Shown here in pieces: positions 1 through 9,523 of a stretch of DNA of 64,000 nt; the stretch's first letter is position 1, and each line of letters opens with the position of its first letter. The stretch spans positions 1 through 64,000 of the forward strand of contig JBMDXA010000204.1 in the NCBI GenBank assembly GCA_048594725.1, read 5' to 3'. Origin of the DNA: JAFDZV01 sp048594725. GTDB lineage: Bacteria; Bacteroidota; Ignavibacteria; OLB7. The notes under the pieces are model-generated. The model searched no databases. It saw nothing but the letters and a program-made list of their open reading frames with translations, and was not told the origin of the DNA. Position numbers and translations under genes: made by a program.

Positions 1-214
1 TGGCTTACCCATACTTCTATCGCGGCAACTGCGCCACCCCTGCACCAGAGGCAGGAGCTGGCGCTCATCACATTGGAGACCCACGGCGGATCGTGGCGGC
101 CCGCACTGGCATCTGCGCTTCGGGACAAGACGCGGAGGCTCGTAACGGCCGGCCGGGAGACGCCGTTCAGGATCTCGACGATCCACTATAAACCGATCCA
201 AGGAGGATCACCAC

Positions 215-637
215 ATGATCAACAGAAGAACGATACTTCGCGCATTTATTGCAACGATGTTTGTCGCGCTGTTGGGTGTGTTTTCGACGCAGGACGCAGC
301 CGCTCAATGGGCCTGTAAATGCGACGCAATCACCGTCGGCGCTTCAAGCGACATCAAATGTAAATTCACTCTCTGCGTGGAAAGCGCAGCAGGTCTGGAC
401 TGCCAGACGATCGGACCGGGCACTACCACGCAGTTCAAATGCGTGAAAGAAGCCAAGGTCTGGGTAAAAGATTGCCAGGGCAATCAGGTTTTCATCACCG
501 CCGACTGCAATCTCGGCCAGACGCAGATCATCCCGATCAGCAGCACCTGCTGCGTGGAGGCCTGCATCGGCTATGATTCCAACGGCTGCCTGTATGTGAA
601 AATCTGGGCTGCCAAAGCACCATGCGCCAAATGCTGA
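215..637 (+). CDS. Secreted cysteine-rich protein of unknown function
   Basis: This is a 140-residue protein of no family I recognise. A strong Shine-Dalgarno sequence (AAGGAGG) sits about 8 nt before the ATG and fixes the start. Residues 1-31 form a typical signal peptide: a basic n-region (MINRRTILR), a hydrophobic core, and an AAAQ-type cleavage site. The mature part of about 110 residues carries 14 cysteines, including C-K-C, a C-C pair and a C-terminal C-A-K-C, so it should be exported and disulfide-bonded. No catalytic motif is visible. A rho-independent terminator follows about 70 bp downstream, so it is probably a monocistronic, well-expressed gene. Secretion is a confident call; the function is unknown. 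Confidence 0.75.
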   Translation: MINRRTILRAFIATMFVALLGVFSTQDAAAQWACKCDAITVGASSDIKCKFTLCVESAAGLDCQTIGPGTTTQFKCVKEAKVWVKDCQGNQVFITADCNLGQTQIIPISSTCCVEACIGYDSNGCLYVKIWAAKAPCAKC

Positions 638-707
638 TCTGACAGCATGCACGCACTACCCTGAAATACTCTTTGCAGCACGGGACATGCTGCGAACAAC
701 ATTTCGA

Positions 708-742
708 GGGGAGGAGGCCGATCGCCTTCTCCCCTTTTTTTT
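708..742 (+). terminator. Rho-independent terminator of the Cys-rich secreted protein gene
   Basis: An 11-bp stem (708-718 with 724-734, one G-T pair) closes a 5-nt loop and is followed by eight T residues (735-742). It lies 70 bp after the stop codon of the gene ending at 637. Confidence 0.85.
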
Positions 743-1139
743 ATGCCGTGCGAAAAAAGGCTCAAGCTGCCCGCGCCGGCCGTGTGACCTTCCCCCACCA
801 CGAAAACATCTCTTCTTTTTCCGTTTACGATCAGGATCGGGAAAACGTTGAAATTTTCGATTTTAGATTTTGGATTTTCGATTCAGCAGATTAATGATTG
901 TGGATTAACGATTGACGATCTGGGGGAAGAGAAGAGGACGTCCAGGGGCCAGAGGGAACGAAGGGGGCGATGATGTGGCGGGTAATCCTGTACGACTGAA
1001 TCCATTGCACGAAGGCGCAAGGAATCTACCTTCCTTGCGCCTCGCGGCTTTGCCCGGAATTTCTCCTCGGGCCACCGATAATTGGCGTCTTCCTCAACCG
1101 GAACCCTCCCCGCCTCTTCTCTTCCAATCGAAAATCGTC

Positions 1140-1159
1140 AATCGAAAATCTAAAATCGA
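1140..1159 (+). repeat. Dispersed 20-nt AT-rich repeat, copy A
   Basis: The 20-mer AATCGAAAATCTAAAATCGA occurs here and identically at 61588-61607. An inverted variant with a 7-nt insertion lies near 857-883. Both exact copies lie immediately next to the 3' end of a minus-strand gene (1168 and 61598). Confidence 0.6.
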
Positions 1160-1167
1160 AAGTCCCT

Positions 1168-4131
1168 CTACTCTCGCACCACCAGTTTCTGAACCAGCAT
1201 CTCGCCGTTTCCGGTGGTCATGCGGCAGAAATATTCACCGCTTGAAAGCTCCGGCAGATCGATCCGGATGCGATGCACGCCGGCGGCCAGCTCCTCCTGG
1301 CGGAGCACGGCGGCCACGGGCGCTCCGTTCAGATCGAACAGATCCATCCGCACACGCTCCTGCTGCCGGAGGCCGATATCCACGAACGCCTGGCGGGAGG
1401 ATACCGGATTCGGCACCGGCGCGCTCAGGAAGGTCCGCTTGGCCGGGCCAAGCCGCGTTATCCCTATCACCGTCCCGCACAGATCCTCTCCGCGCCCGGA
1501 GACTTCCGGCACCGTGAAGCGCATCACCACCTGATCGTTGATCGCGCAGCCGCTCTCCAGCGTCAGCGTATCGGTCTGCGGCCCGTTGAGTACGCCATCC
1601 AGGCAGATCTCAAGCATGACCGAACTGTTCGGGGGGATCACCAGCGGGAACTGCGACGGGGGAATGCTCGCGCGCATGTTGCCGGCCAGATGTCCCCGCT
1701 CCAGCCGGAGCGGCCGCAGGCCGTAGTTGTGCAGCTCGATGCTGTCGCAACGGAATTTCGTTCCTTCCACCTCGCCGGCCACCCACTCCCCGCCAAGACG
1801 GAGCGCGCGTGAGCCCCCGGCCGCATCCGGCAGCGACAGGGTGAAGCCGCCGATCGTATCGGCCAGAACCCGGACGTTCCCGGAGGCATCGCGAACCGTG
1901 ATCCGGTAGATCATATCCTCTCTCGGATCGCTATGGGTCAGATGCATTGTGGTAAGCCGGACCGGGGCGCTATCGGACAGCGGGGCGAACTCCACCTCGC
2001 CGTTCTTCAGCATATCGATCGTGATCGCCTCGATGCCGGAGTAGAATCCGTTACCCTCGTCGACGGTAATATCGTATCCGGAGCCGCAGGGCTCCGCATC
2101 CATACCGATCCACGGCGCCGTGGTATCGGTCCCCACCACCAGCGGCAGGAGCGACACCAGCCGGCTGGTGCAGCTATCGGCGATTCTGAGGCTCAGCACC
2201 GTATCGTTCCGGAGCGTCCCCTGGAAGCAGAGTTGCACATCGATGCGCTCCCCCGGCATGATCGTAACGGGCATCTGCAACCCCACCGCCACGATGCCGC
2301 CGGGATCGGGAAGGAAGTCCAGCCGCTCTATCGTGCGGGGGAACCGCCCGTAATTTTCTATAGTGACGGGCCGGCAGAACCGGCGTTTGTCGAACACCGC
2401 CACCGGCGGCTGCACCAGGGGCTCGGCTCCCAGCATCGCGCCGGCCGCCTTGAGGGTGAAGCCGGGGATATGTTCGGTATAGGTATGCACCCTGCCGCTG
2501 GCGAAGGCCAGCGCCAGCGCGGCCACCCCGTCCTGATACGGATCGAGCAGCCGTGACCGGTAGTGCACGGTGTCATCATCCTGCCAGCCGGACTCGATAT
2601 CGGTGGCGGTATTGGCCGCCAGCGAGCTTGTCTCCACTCCCAGCAGCGAATCGCGCAGCACATTGCCATCGTACAGCAGCCCCTCCAGGTTCTCGCAGAA
2701 TATTCTGGTACGATGATCCGGAGCGATCTTGCGGAACATCATCCCCCCCACATATCCGTAGGAGATGGCCCCTCCATACCCGTAGGCATACAAGCCGAAC
2801 GGCTGCGCCGCGGTGATATGATGCGATCCGGCACGGAGCGGGATCTGCCCGTAGCTGAAACTGGTGCCGGGCACCGGGATGAACGCGGTGTTCACCGGAT
2901 TGAAATCGAGCTGCAGCGAAGCGATGGCGGCGGTGGGGATCACCACATTGATATAATGCACCAGCAGATCGGGATGGGTGATGCTCTGGAAGACATACGC
3001 GGTATCGAACTGCTCGGTGGGAACGGCCAGCATCATGAACGGATCACCGTTGCGGTAGCTGCGCTGCCCGTTCTGCTCCAGAATGGACACCCCCACCGAG
3101 TGCTCGTACTGCGCCACCATCACCGGGTTGGAGGAGGTTATCCGCATGGGACGATCCACCTCTATCTGCACCGACTGCCCCGGCATCAGCGTCCCCTGCG
3201 ATACGCCGTTGATCTCCCAGACCGTTCCCGGCACCACGGAGATGACCCGCGCGAAGGAATTATAGGGGGATTCGGGGGTGGGGGTGAAAAACGGGGCAAG
3301 GATCACATCTTCTCCCCAGTTGGACAACGGGAGCATCTGCTCCACCAGATGATCGCGCCCGTCAGGTTCGTCCGAGGGGATACCGGTTCGGGCTATACCG
3401 CCGAACACCGCCACCGGACGATCGGCCACGATCTCCGTTCCGGTGACATCCTGATGCCGCGACCACGCCTGCCCCAGAAACACCTCGCCCCGGTCCAGCG
3501 TGATGGTGAACGGCGTAGTATCCGCCCGCCCGTTCAGCCGCGCCCGGGGATAGATCTGCACCGTGGTATTATCCTCCGTTCCCACCACGCAGAACTCCGA
3601 GGGATGATAGGCCCGCTCGTTGAACACGGCGGTATCGCCCGGCATATTCGGATAGGCCAGGATGAAATAGCGCCCGTCCAGCACGTCCTCCGGGTAGGCC
3701 AGAAACGCATCGGCGGAGAATTTCTCCAGGCTGAGCCCGTAGACGGTGATATCGCGATCGGAGGTGATATGGAATGTTCGCCTGGTGATCTCCGAGCCCG
3801 CCTGATCGGCCCCGGTCAGCTCCGTGGTGTCGCCGAAGAACCGGCTGATATCCACTCTCACCACCGTATTGGGGGCCGGCAGCGAGATGGTGACCGATTT
3901 CCCGGTCTCGGTATAGACCACCGTGGCGGTAGCTACCTCCGAGGAGCTGAAATACAGGCTCAGGTCGGTGACGCTGTTTTCGCTCGTGAAATTTTCCAGA
4001 AAGGCCACCCAGAACGATCTTCCCCTGGTGTCCTCCTCCAGCTGGGCGTGCAGAGGCATACGCACCGCCAGAAGGATCATCCCCAGCAGAAAGGCCACCA
4101 GCACACGGTATCGAGGTGATTTGAATTTCAT
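1168..4131 (-). CDS. Large secreted surface protein, IgGFc-binding N-terminal-like, with T9SS sorting domain
   Basis: This is a protein of about 987 residues with an N-terminal signal peptide (hydrophobic stretch ending MPLHAQ). The N-terminal third (RGRSFWVAFLENF onward, repeated TVV-type beta strands, a YGLSLEKF-type segment) resembles the IgGFc-binding N-terminal domain that is common on large FCB-group surface proteins. The middle is beta-rich with several cysteines, as in Ig-like repeats. The last 85 or so residues (PVPNPVSS...VRMDLFDLNG...GEYFCRM...QKLVVRE) match a type IX secretion type A sorting domain, so it should cross the outer membrane by T9SS and be released or anchored at the surface. 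I chose ATG 4131; GTG 4143 is possible, and neither has a clear Shine-Dalgarno sequence. A role in adhesion is inference. Confidence 0.8.
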   Translation of the reverse strand: MKFKSPRYRVLVAFLLGMILLAVRMPLHAQLEEDTRGRSFWVAFLENFTSENSVTDLSLYFSSSEVATATVVYTETGKSVTISLPAPNTVVRVDISRFFGDTTELTGADQAGSEITRRTFHITSDRDITVYGLSLEKFSADAFLAYPEDVLDGRYFILAYPNMPGDTAVFNERAYHPSEFCVVGTEDNTTVQIYPRARLNGRADTTPFTITLDRGEVFLGQAWSRHQDVTGTEIVADRPVAVFGGIARTGIPSDEPDGRDHLVEQMLPLSNWGEDVILAPFFTPTPESPYNSFARVISVVPGTVWEINGVSQGTLMPGQSVQIEVDRPMRITSSNPVMVAQYEHSVGVSILEQNGQRSYRNGDPFMMLAVPTEQFDTAYVFQSITHPDLLVHYINVVIPTAAIASLQLDFNPVNTAFIPVPGTSFSYGQIPLRAGSHHITAAQPFGLYAYGYGGAISYGYVGGMMFRKIAPDHRTRIFCENLEGLLYDGNVLRDSLLGVETSSLAANTATDIESGWQDDDTVHYRSRLLDPYQDGVAALALAFASGRVHTYTEHIPGFTLKAAGAMLGAEPLVQPPVAVFDKRRFCRPVTIENYGRFPRTIERLDFLPDPGGIVAVGLQMPVTIMPGERIDVQLCFQGTLRNDTVLSLRIADSCTSRLVSLLPLVVGTDTTAPWIGMDAEPCGSGYDITVDEGNGFYSGIEAITIDMLKNGEVEFAPLSDSAPVRLTTMHLTHSDPREDMIYRITVRDASGNVRVLADTIGGFTLSLPDAAGGSRALRLGGEWVAGEVEGTKFRCDSIELHNYGLRPLRLERGHLAGNMRASIPPSQFPLVIPPNSSVMLEICLDGVLNGPQTDTLTLESGCAINDQVVMRFTVPEVSGRGEDLCGTVIGITRLGPAKRTFLSAPVPNPVSSRQAFVDIGLRQQERVRMDLFDLNGAPVAAVLRQEELAAGVHRIRIDLPELSSGEYFCRMTTGNGEMLVQKLVVRE

Positions 4132-4242
4132 TGATGTATACACTACAAGAAATCATCTCCGGATTCAAGCCCCCGCACATTCCGGCGATGATTTCGTGAA
4201 CGGTTCCCCGCCATATCATGGGAATTTCACACCCCCTCCCCC

Positions 4243-4743
4243 TCACACCGGCAGAGGGGCGCCATCATCGTTCTCCGGCCCGGATCTGCCATACCACCAC
4301 GACTGCCGCAACGCCCGGAGCGAGAGCCAGCAGAAGAAGGTGGCGATCGCCACGCCGATGAGGTTCTCGGCATTCATCTCCATCATCACTTCGATCAGGC
4401 CCCCGCACTCCGCAACCAGCAGGAGCACCGAGGAGATCACCCAGAACCACCGGAAATGCATGATGAACCGCACACCGCTCGCCTGGCAGTAATAGCCCCT
4501 GAACATGAACAGGAACGGCGCAAGCAAGAGGATCTGCATGATTCCGAACATATCGGGCAGAGCGGGGGCGCCACTCTCCCCATCGGTAATTTTCCAAAGC
4601 TGCTGAATCCATCCGCCGACCATAAAGCTCAGGAGAATGGAGCAGAGATGCACGAACCGCAGGGCGATCCCGGGGGGATCGAGTCTGGGCATAAACGGTG
4701 CGATGCGCCGCCGCACTTCGGGATATCGCCAGGGTTGAAGCAT
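4243..4743 (-). CDS. Small integral membrane protein
   Basis: A 166-residue protein with about four predicted transmembrane helices: roughly residues 28-48 (FVHLCSILLSFMVGG), 66-83 (MQILLLAPFLFMF), 96-116 and 126-146 (LIGVAIATFFCWLSL). The N-terminus is basic and proline-rich and the short C-terminal tail is acidic. I recognise no family and see no conserved charged residues inside the helices. It lies between the T9SS surface protein and methionine aminopeptidase on the same strand but with gaps above 100 bp, so operon membership is unclear. It is unlike its neighbours in function, and I assign it only as a membrane protein. Confidence 0.65.
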   Translation of the reverse strand: MLQPWRYPEVRRRIAPFMPRLDPPGIALRFVHLCSILLSFMVGGWIQQLWKITDGESGAPALPDMFGIMQILLLAPFLFMFRGYYCQASGVRFIMHFRWFWVISSVLLLVAECGGLIEVMMEMNAENLIGVAIATFFCWLSLRALRQSWWYGRSGPENDDGAPLPV

Positions 4744-4908
4744 TGAGGGAGGGAGCTACGGGATTCTGCCGGATGAGCCGGGACCGGCATGCGATACCGG
4801 CTCCCGGCCGCGAGCGATTCCGCGTGCGGTCATGGAGCCGACGGACGAACTCCCCGCACGATTGCAGAGGCGCCAGGTCCGATTACGGAGCCCGGCGCGT
4901 CGCCAGCG

Positions 4909-5655
4909 TTATGCTGCGGCGGTCAGGATCATGGGCCGGCCGCGCGTGATGACGATGGTATGCTCGTAATGGGCGCTGGGGCTGCGGTCGGCGGTACGGA
5001 TGGTCCAGCCGTCGCGCTCCTCCACCACGGCCGGACGCCGGGCGGCAATGATCGGTTCGATGGTGATTACCAGCCCCTCGGTAAGCCTGCGCCGCTGGGT
5101 GAGATCATAATAGTTCGGCACGGTTGGCTCCTCGTGGATCAACCTGCCGATGCCATGCCCGGCCAGCTCCCGGATCACCGAGAACCCCGCCTTGCGCACA
5201 TGTGCCTCCACGGTACGCCCTATCTCGTTTACCCGCTCCCCCGCCTTTGCCGACCGGAGCGCACGATAGAACGCGCTGCGCGCGCACTCCAGCAGCCGCT
5301 GTTTCAGATCAGACACCGGAGGTACCCCCACGGTTACGGCGGCATCGGCCATATAGCCATCTTTTTCGATGGTGACATCCAGCTTCACCAGATCCCCCTC
5401 GCAGAGCACGCGCTCGCCGGGGATGCCATGCACCGCTTCGTCGTTGACGCTGATGCAGGCTTCTCCCGGAAATCCGTAGACGAGTTTCGGGGCCGACCGG
5501 GCGCCGTTCTGGCGAAACACCTTGCCGGCGATCTCATTCAATTCGCCGGTGGTGATGCCCGGACGCACCTGCTCCCGCATGGCGTCCAGAGCCATGCGCA
5601 CAACCTTGCCGGCCGCTACCAGCCCTTCCAGATCCTTGGGTGATTCTATCGACAT
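4909..5655 (-). CDS. map: Type I methionine aminopeptidase
   Basis: This cytosolic metallopeptidase removes the initiator methionine from nascent proteins. From ATG 5655, which has an AAGGAA Shine-Dalgarno sequence about 9 nt upstream, the protein is 248 residues, the normal length of bacterial MetAP1. The expected dinuclear metal ligands are all visible: D93 (KLDVT), D104 (YMADAAV), H167 (AGHGIG), E200 (ITIEP) and E231 (YEHTI). The substrate-pocket H76 (VNDEAVHGIP) and the second histidine H174 (RLIHEEP) are also present. An upstream in-frame extension to 5793 exists but reads as untranslated leader. It stands alone here, not beside secY or infA as in many genomes. The assignment is secure. 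Confidence 0.95.
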   Translation of the reverse strand: MSIESPKDLEGLVAAGKVVRMALDAMREQVRPGITTGELNEIAGKVFRQNGARSAPKLVYGFPGEACISVNDEAVHGIPGERVLCEGDLVKLDVTIEKDGYMADAAVTVGVPPVSDLKQRLLECARSAFYRALRSAKAGERVNEIGRTVEAHVRKAGFSVIRELAGHGIGRLIHEEPTVPNYYDLTQRRRLTEGLVITIEPIIAARRPAVVEERDGWTIRTADRSPSAHYEHTIVITRGRPMILTAAA

Positions 5656-5820
5656 AACGATGATTCCTTCTTGAACAGAACAAGTACCGGCGAGAATATA
5701 GCATAACCGGAATGGAATTGCGGGGAAGAACAGACGGACGATCGCCGATCCGGTGCTGGTGATGAGAGTGAAAAGGATGAAGGGAGAAACCATACTGAAA
5801 AGGGCCGTTTCAAGCCCCGC

Positions 5821-6282
5821 TCAGGAATCGGATGAGCCGGATGACTCCCCCGGCTCCACGTCGCCGATCTTATAGGAGCGATCGCTCTGGCGGATGAGCG
5901 TGAGATATTCCTCGAACGACCTCTCGTTCCCGGCAGAGCCCTGGTACTGCTGGACGATCCGCACCGTCACCAGCACTCTATCATCGTCCAGCTCCTCGGC
6001 ATCCAGGATCTCATAGCGGGCGAACGACGGGTTGGCTGCCCCGATCAGCGACAGCGGGCCACGGCCATACTCCAGCCGGGCGTGCGGGGTAAGATAGAGG
6101 CTCGCGGCGCCTGCATTCCGCTGGATGCGTGCCCGCATGAAATCATCCACCACCCGGCGGGCCTGCCGCAGCTCCTGCGGCTCGGCATCCCCCACGCATC
6201 CGGAGAGCGCTGGAGGAAGAAGCGCCAGAATGCCGCATGCCGCGCACAGTAGAATAATGCTATGAGATGCTCTGGCGTTCAT
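5821..6282 (-). CDS. Small lipoprotein with NTF2-like body
   Basis: A 153-residue protein that starts with a lipoprotein signal peptide: hydrophobic ILLCAACGILALLPPA and then the lipobox L-S-G-C at residues 26-29. The mature part begins with a helix (ELRQARRVVDDFMRARI), followed by alternating strands (ARYEILDAEEL..DRVLVTVRIVQQY..FEEYLTLIRQSDRSYKI). This layout recalls NTF2/SnoaL-like lipoproteins, but I cannot name a family. The C-terminus is Ser/Asp-rich. It is probably tethered to the inner leaflet of the outer membrane. It ends about 165 bp before map in the same orientation and could be co-transcribed. Confidence 0.7.
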   Translation of the reverse strand: MNARASHSIILLCAACGILALLPPALSGCVGDAEPQELRQARRVVDDFMRARIQRNAGAASLYLTPHARLEYGRGPLSLIGAANPSFARYEILDAEELDDDRVLVTVRIVQQYQGSAGNERSFEEYLTLIRQSDRSYKIGDVEPGESSGSSDS

Positions 6283-6796
6283 CGAAATAATACATATTCT
6301 CTCCGGGATTTTCCCGGATGAGCATTCATGGAATTTTAATCCGAATGGTTTTCAGCTACCGCTCCCCCGCACATTGCCACTACTCACGTCCCGATCGAAA
6401 ATCTCCCCGCCTCTTCCGTGTTCTTTGCATCGGACATCGGCAACAGATCCCACACTCGTCAGCCGGGATATTACGAATCCAACCGCCCGTACGCTCTCAT
6501 CCATCCTGTCAGCATGCGTCTCATCGGGGTTTCACCCATACCCTTCATGGTGCTGGTACAAACAGGGGGCCAAGAATAGGGTAACCTTATCACCGCTCCC
6601 ATCCATCAGTACCATACAGAGGCTGGGATACCCATTGAAAAGATGGCCCGGAGAATATCGTACGGGGTACGTTCTCCGGACCATCGTTTGTACTGGCGCG
6701 CGCCACAGCCGGAGCCACCACGGTTATGCCCGGAATTACTACCGGAATTATACAATCAGTGTTAAGCGCTCCGTACCGTAGCGGTACAGGGATCAT
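6283..6796. other. Intergenic region without a convincing gene
   Basis: About 510 bp between the lipoprotein and the DUF5995 gene. Small open frames occur on both strands but lack ribosome-binding sites and protein-like composition. A perfect 8-bp inverted repeat (CCGGAGAA / TTCTCCGG) at about 6649-6681 could act as a terminator for the minus-strand gene at 6797; there is no T-tract. Confidence 0.4.
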
Positions 6797-7543
6797 TTAT
6801 TCAAGCACGTCCATTACCCGCTCCACATCCTTCGACTCGGCCACCCAGATCACCAGCGAGGCGCAATTGATGAGGAAACCGGGGTTGCGTATGGCCCGTG
6901 CAAGCCGGTCCACAACGCTATCAAGCTGAGCCAGTTCGCTATCGATCTCCTGCGGGCCCATCGGCGCCAGGCGCTCGGCCCACTCCCAGGCGATATTGCG
7001 CGAGGCGTTCAGGCAGAAGGTGCAGAGCGCCTCATCGGTACGGCCACCCACCTTATCGAGAATCCACATCCAGGGAGAGACCGATGAAAGGCGGTCCTGC
7101 ACATCATCCAGCATCTCCCCCAGCAGGGCATTGATCTCGTTGAAATCGTGCTGGAGATCCTTTACGCTCGTTCCCGGCGAGGTGATGGCCGCAGCCGCTC
7201 CCAGATCGAAATTGATATGCGCGTTGATGCCCAGAAGCAGATGTTGAAGCACCAGCGGCCGCCGCCGCGTGCCCGACTCGAACGCGGTGGTCCAGCAACG
7301 GCTGGCAGGTTCCCCCCGTCTGAACCGGCCGAGAGCATGGAGATAGCGGTTGGCGAAGTTCACATCGAGAAGTTCCATGCGCGCGCCATCCTGGAACCGC
7401 CCGTCGCGGATGCCATCGCGCACCCTCTTTGTAACATTGCGGTAGAGAATAGCGAAGTAGCCCAGCCGGCTCTTCTCCCTGCGGGCCTGAAGGATGACGT
7501 TGTCCAGTTCGGCGATGACCTGATCCAGTGTTGTCGCTGCCAT
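6797..7543 (-). CDS. DUF5995 family protein
   Basis: A 248-residue cytosolic, mainly helical protein. The block MELLDVNFANRYLHAL followed by RRPLVLQHLLLGINAHI and NFDLG is the signature I associate with DUF5995, a family of unknown function found in several phyla. Conserved histidines and the asparagines in GINAHINFDL suggest a metal or ligand site, but no reaction is established. There is no signal peptide or membrane segment. It is divergent from the small gene at 7744, with a 200-bp shared upstream region. Family confidence is fair; the function is unknown. Confidence 0.75.
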   Translation of the reverse strand: MAATTLDQVIAELDNVILQARREKSRLGYFAILYRNVTKRVRDGIRDGRFQDGARMELLDVNFANRYLHALGRFRRGEPASRCWTTAFESGTRRRPLVLQHLLLGINAHINFDLGAAAAITSPGTSVKDLQHDFNEINALLGEMLDDVQDRLSSVSPWMWILDKVGGRTDEALCTFCLNASRNIAWEWAERLAPMGPQEIDSELAQLDSVVDRLARAIRNPGFLINCASLVIWVAESKDVERVMDVLE

Positions 7544-7743
7544 GATACCTTGCGTGGCGTGATGTTACCCGCCCCCGATGGTGCGTCTGTGGTAGGAACA
7601 GAAGCGGTAGATCCGCACCAGGGAACCGGCCAATAGAGAGATCCGGAGGGAGCGGCATAATAAAGCGGCCCGCCGATAAAACCAATATCGCGGAGGGACT
7701 TTCTCCGGCCCCGGCAGAACTCGGAACAATACTTCAAGCGACT

Positions 7744-8202
7744 ATGAACGATCCGATTATACGAAACGAGTGGTCCGAAACGGGCAACACCCTCACCACA
7801 CGGCTCTCCGGGCCGGCCGGCCTCCGGCACGTGGAAACCTGGCGGGATGGCCTCTACAGGGCGGCCGCGATGATCCCCGAAGGGCAGCGGTTCAAGATGC
7901 TGATCGATCTTCGCGGCTACGAGGTGGATGAGATCGACAAGGAGGTGCATCAGATCCAGCGCATGGTGCTGCCCACATTTCTGGTGGAGCATCATCATCG
8001 CATAGCATATTTCAAGCTCTATCCCGAGGCGGAGGAGCCGGAGGTGGAGAAACGGAACGCATCCTGCATCGCCGTGGCGCATGTGCATCACGATTGCAAC
8101 AAAATGGCGCTCTACAACACCAAACTCTCCGGGCCGGGAGAACGATTCTTCTGCGCGATCGAGGAGGCGGAGGAATGGATATCGGCACCGGAGCCGGTCT
8201 GA
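7744..8202 (+). CDS. STAS/SpoIIAA-like protein of unknown function
   Basis: A 152-residue soluble protein. The pattern of an N-terminal strand (TLTTRLSGP), a helix (HVETWRDGLYRAAAMI), a strand ending in a loop (RFKMLIDLRGYE) and a following helix (HQIQRMVLPTFL) resembles the SpoIIAA/STAS fold used by small regulatory and SEC14-like proteins. No phosphorylatable serine in a DxSG context is present, so it is not a classical anti-anti-sigma factor. A C-terminal alpha/beta part (RIAYFKLYP...ERFFCAIEEAEEWI) completes the fold. It shares an upstream region with the divergent DUF5995 gene. The assignment rests on pattern only. Confidence 0.5.
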   Translation: MNDPIIRNEWSETGNTLTTRLSGPAGLRHVETWRDGLYRAAAMIPEGQRFKMLIDLRGYEVDEIDKEVHQIQRMVLPTFLVEHHHRIAYFKLYPEAEEPEVEKRNASCIAVAHVHHDCNKMALYNTKLSGPGERFFCAIEEAEEWISAPEPV

Positions 8203-8409
8203 TAGCGGCACAAACGATATCCCGCCGGTGAACGAATATCGCTCAGCCGGAAACCCGGTAAAAAACCGGATGATCTGTCCGGAAACAGCTTGGGCGCTCC
8301 TTCGTAGGTTGCCTCCGGCCGGAAGAGAGATCACACCGATTCCCCTCCGGCCGGAAAACACCGGAAATTTCCGGCGGAAATTTTTATCGAGCCTACTGAG
8401 GAGATACCG

Positions 8410-8886
8410 ATGAGTAGAATGTATGCCCAGGCAACCGCAATCATCGATGCACCCGCATCGGAGGTCTATGCGACGATCGCGGATTACAGGAACGGACACC
8501 CGAATATTCTTCCCAGCAAACATTTCTCCGACCTCCGGATAGAGCAGGGAGGCATCGGCGATGGAACCGTGATACGGGTGAAGGTGCGCGCGCTCGGCGT
8601 GGAACAGGAATATCATATGGTGGTGCAGGAGCCGGAACCGGGACGCATCCTCACCGAAACCGATGTGGAAAAGAACGTGGTCACCTCCTTTACCGTGACC
8701 CCGGCGGGGAACGGCGAGCAGTCGGAAGTGCGGATCGCAACCGAATGGGAGGGGCGCACCGGGCTGAGTGGGGTGTTCGAGCGGCTTGGAACGCCGCCGG
8801 TGATGCGGCGCATCTATTCGCTGGAGCTGAATCAGCTTGCCGAGTATATGCGGACACGAAAGAAAACCGCGCTCTCCCCGGCGTAG
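8410..8886 (+). CDS. SRPBCC family (polyketide cyclase-like) protein
   Basis: A 158-residue single-domain protein with a GAGGAG ribosome-binding site about 7 nt before the ATG. It opens with the hallmark of START/SRPBCC proteins (ATAIIDAPASEVYATIADY), continues with alternating strands (VIRVKVRALGVEQEYHMVVQEPEPGRILTE) and ends in a long C-terminal helix (PPVMRRIYSLELNQLAEYM) that would line the hydrophobic cavity. Such proteins bind or modify small hydrophobic ligands; the ligand cannot be read from sequence. It is followed 65 bp later by a lipoprotein gene on the same strand. Confidence 0.85.
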   Translation: MSRMYAQATAIIDAPASEVYATIADYRNGHPNILPSKHFSDLRIEQGGIGDGTVIRVKVRALGVEQEYHMVVQEPEPGRILTETDVEKNVVTSFTVTPAGNGEQSEVRIATEWEGRTGLSGVFERLGTPPVMRRIYSLELNQLAEYMRTRKKTALSPA

Positions 8887-8951
8887 AGTTTCAGCCGGAA
8901 CCCGCTTACGCCACCGATAGGCGGCATACCGATATTTCTTATCATTATCCC

Positions 8952-9389
8952 ATGCTCATTATCCAGGCTCCGATATGGGCGATGATCGCATGCGCGTTTA
9001 TCTGCGGGGGCATCGCCGGATGCGGCGGCGTCCCCCAGCGCGGCGGCAGCCCCGAACCCACCGTGGCAACGCCTCCCTCCCCCATCGATGACGGAGCGGG
9101 CATCGTTGGAACGTGGCGCCGTCCGGAATGGGCTCTGTATCACACCCTCTATTTCGAGTCCGATTCCACGGCGGTGTTCGATAATCATATCGATAGCCTC
9201 TACCGCTACGTTTACAGCGTGCGGAGCGATACCCTCGTTCTGCTCTACGATTCCGCCGTCGTGCATCGTTCGCCAATCCTGGAACTGACGGAGGATTCGC
9301 TGGTGCTGGGGGGATGGCCCGATCTGCCCGGAACATTCGGCTACGCCAGAGCGAAGAACGAACCCGGCCAGCCAGCGCGGCCACGATAG
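8952..9389 (+). CDS. Small lipoprotein
   Basis: From ATG 8952 this is a 145-residue protein with a lipoprotein signal: a hydrophobic helix IWAMIACAFICGG and the lipobox I-A-G-C. The mature part begins with a Pro/Ser-rich linker, then a compact beta-rich domain (GTWRRPEWALYHTLYFESDS..VYSVRSDTLVLLYD..LELTEDSLVL). The motif of a G-T-W strand followed by short strands with a final LTEDSLVL strand resembles lipocalin-like domains seen in small Bacteroidetes lipoproteins. The ligand is unknown. It overlaps nothing and is the second of several small envelope genes on this strand. Confidence 0.65.
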   Translation: MLIIQAPIWAMIACAFICGGIAGCGGVPQRGGSPEPTVATPPSPIDDGAGIVGTWRRPEWALYHTLYFESDSTAVFDNHIDSLYRYVYSVRSDTLVLLYDSAVVHRSPILELTEDSLVLGGWPDLPGTFGYARAKNEPGQPARPR

Positions 9390-9523
9390 AGGCGGAGGAA
9401 CATGCGCGCCGGCATGCACCGCGTTCCGGAGTCATGATGCCTCCCCACGGCCCCGGCAGCCCCAACGGCACGGCAATTGACGGCAGGTAGATACTGAAGT
9501 ATCATTTCACGAGGATTTGGGAT

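Larger units (their letters stand above)
638..1167. other. Intergenic region with AT-rich repeats
   Basis: Apart from the terminator at 708-742 I see no gene here. Two AT-rich blocks made of ATTTTCGATT/TTAGATTTT-type words lie in opposite orientation at 854-883 and 1126-1161. The second ends just beyond the stop codon of the minus-strand gene at 1168, so the pair could form a long imperfect hairpin after that gene. Confidence 0.5.

Noticed and set aside
2563..4119. 518-aa open frame opposite the T9SS surface protein
   Set aside because: Antisense shadow with no domain; the minus-strand protein has a signal peptide and a sorting domain.
7360..8616. 418-aa open frame on the minus strand across three genes
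   Set aside because: It overlaps the DUF5995, STAS-like and SRPBCC genes in conflicting frames and has no recognisable motif.
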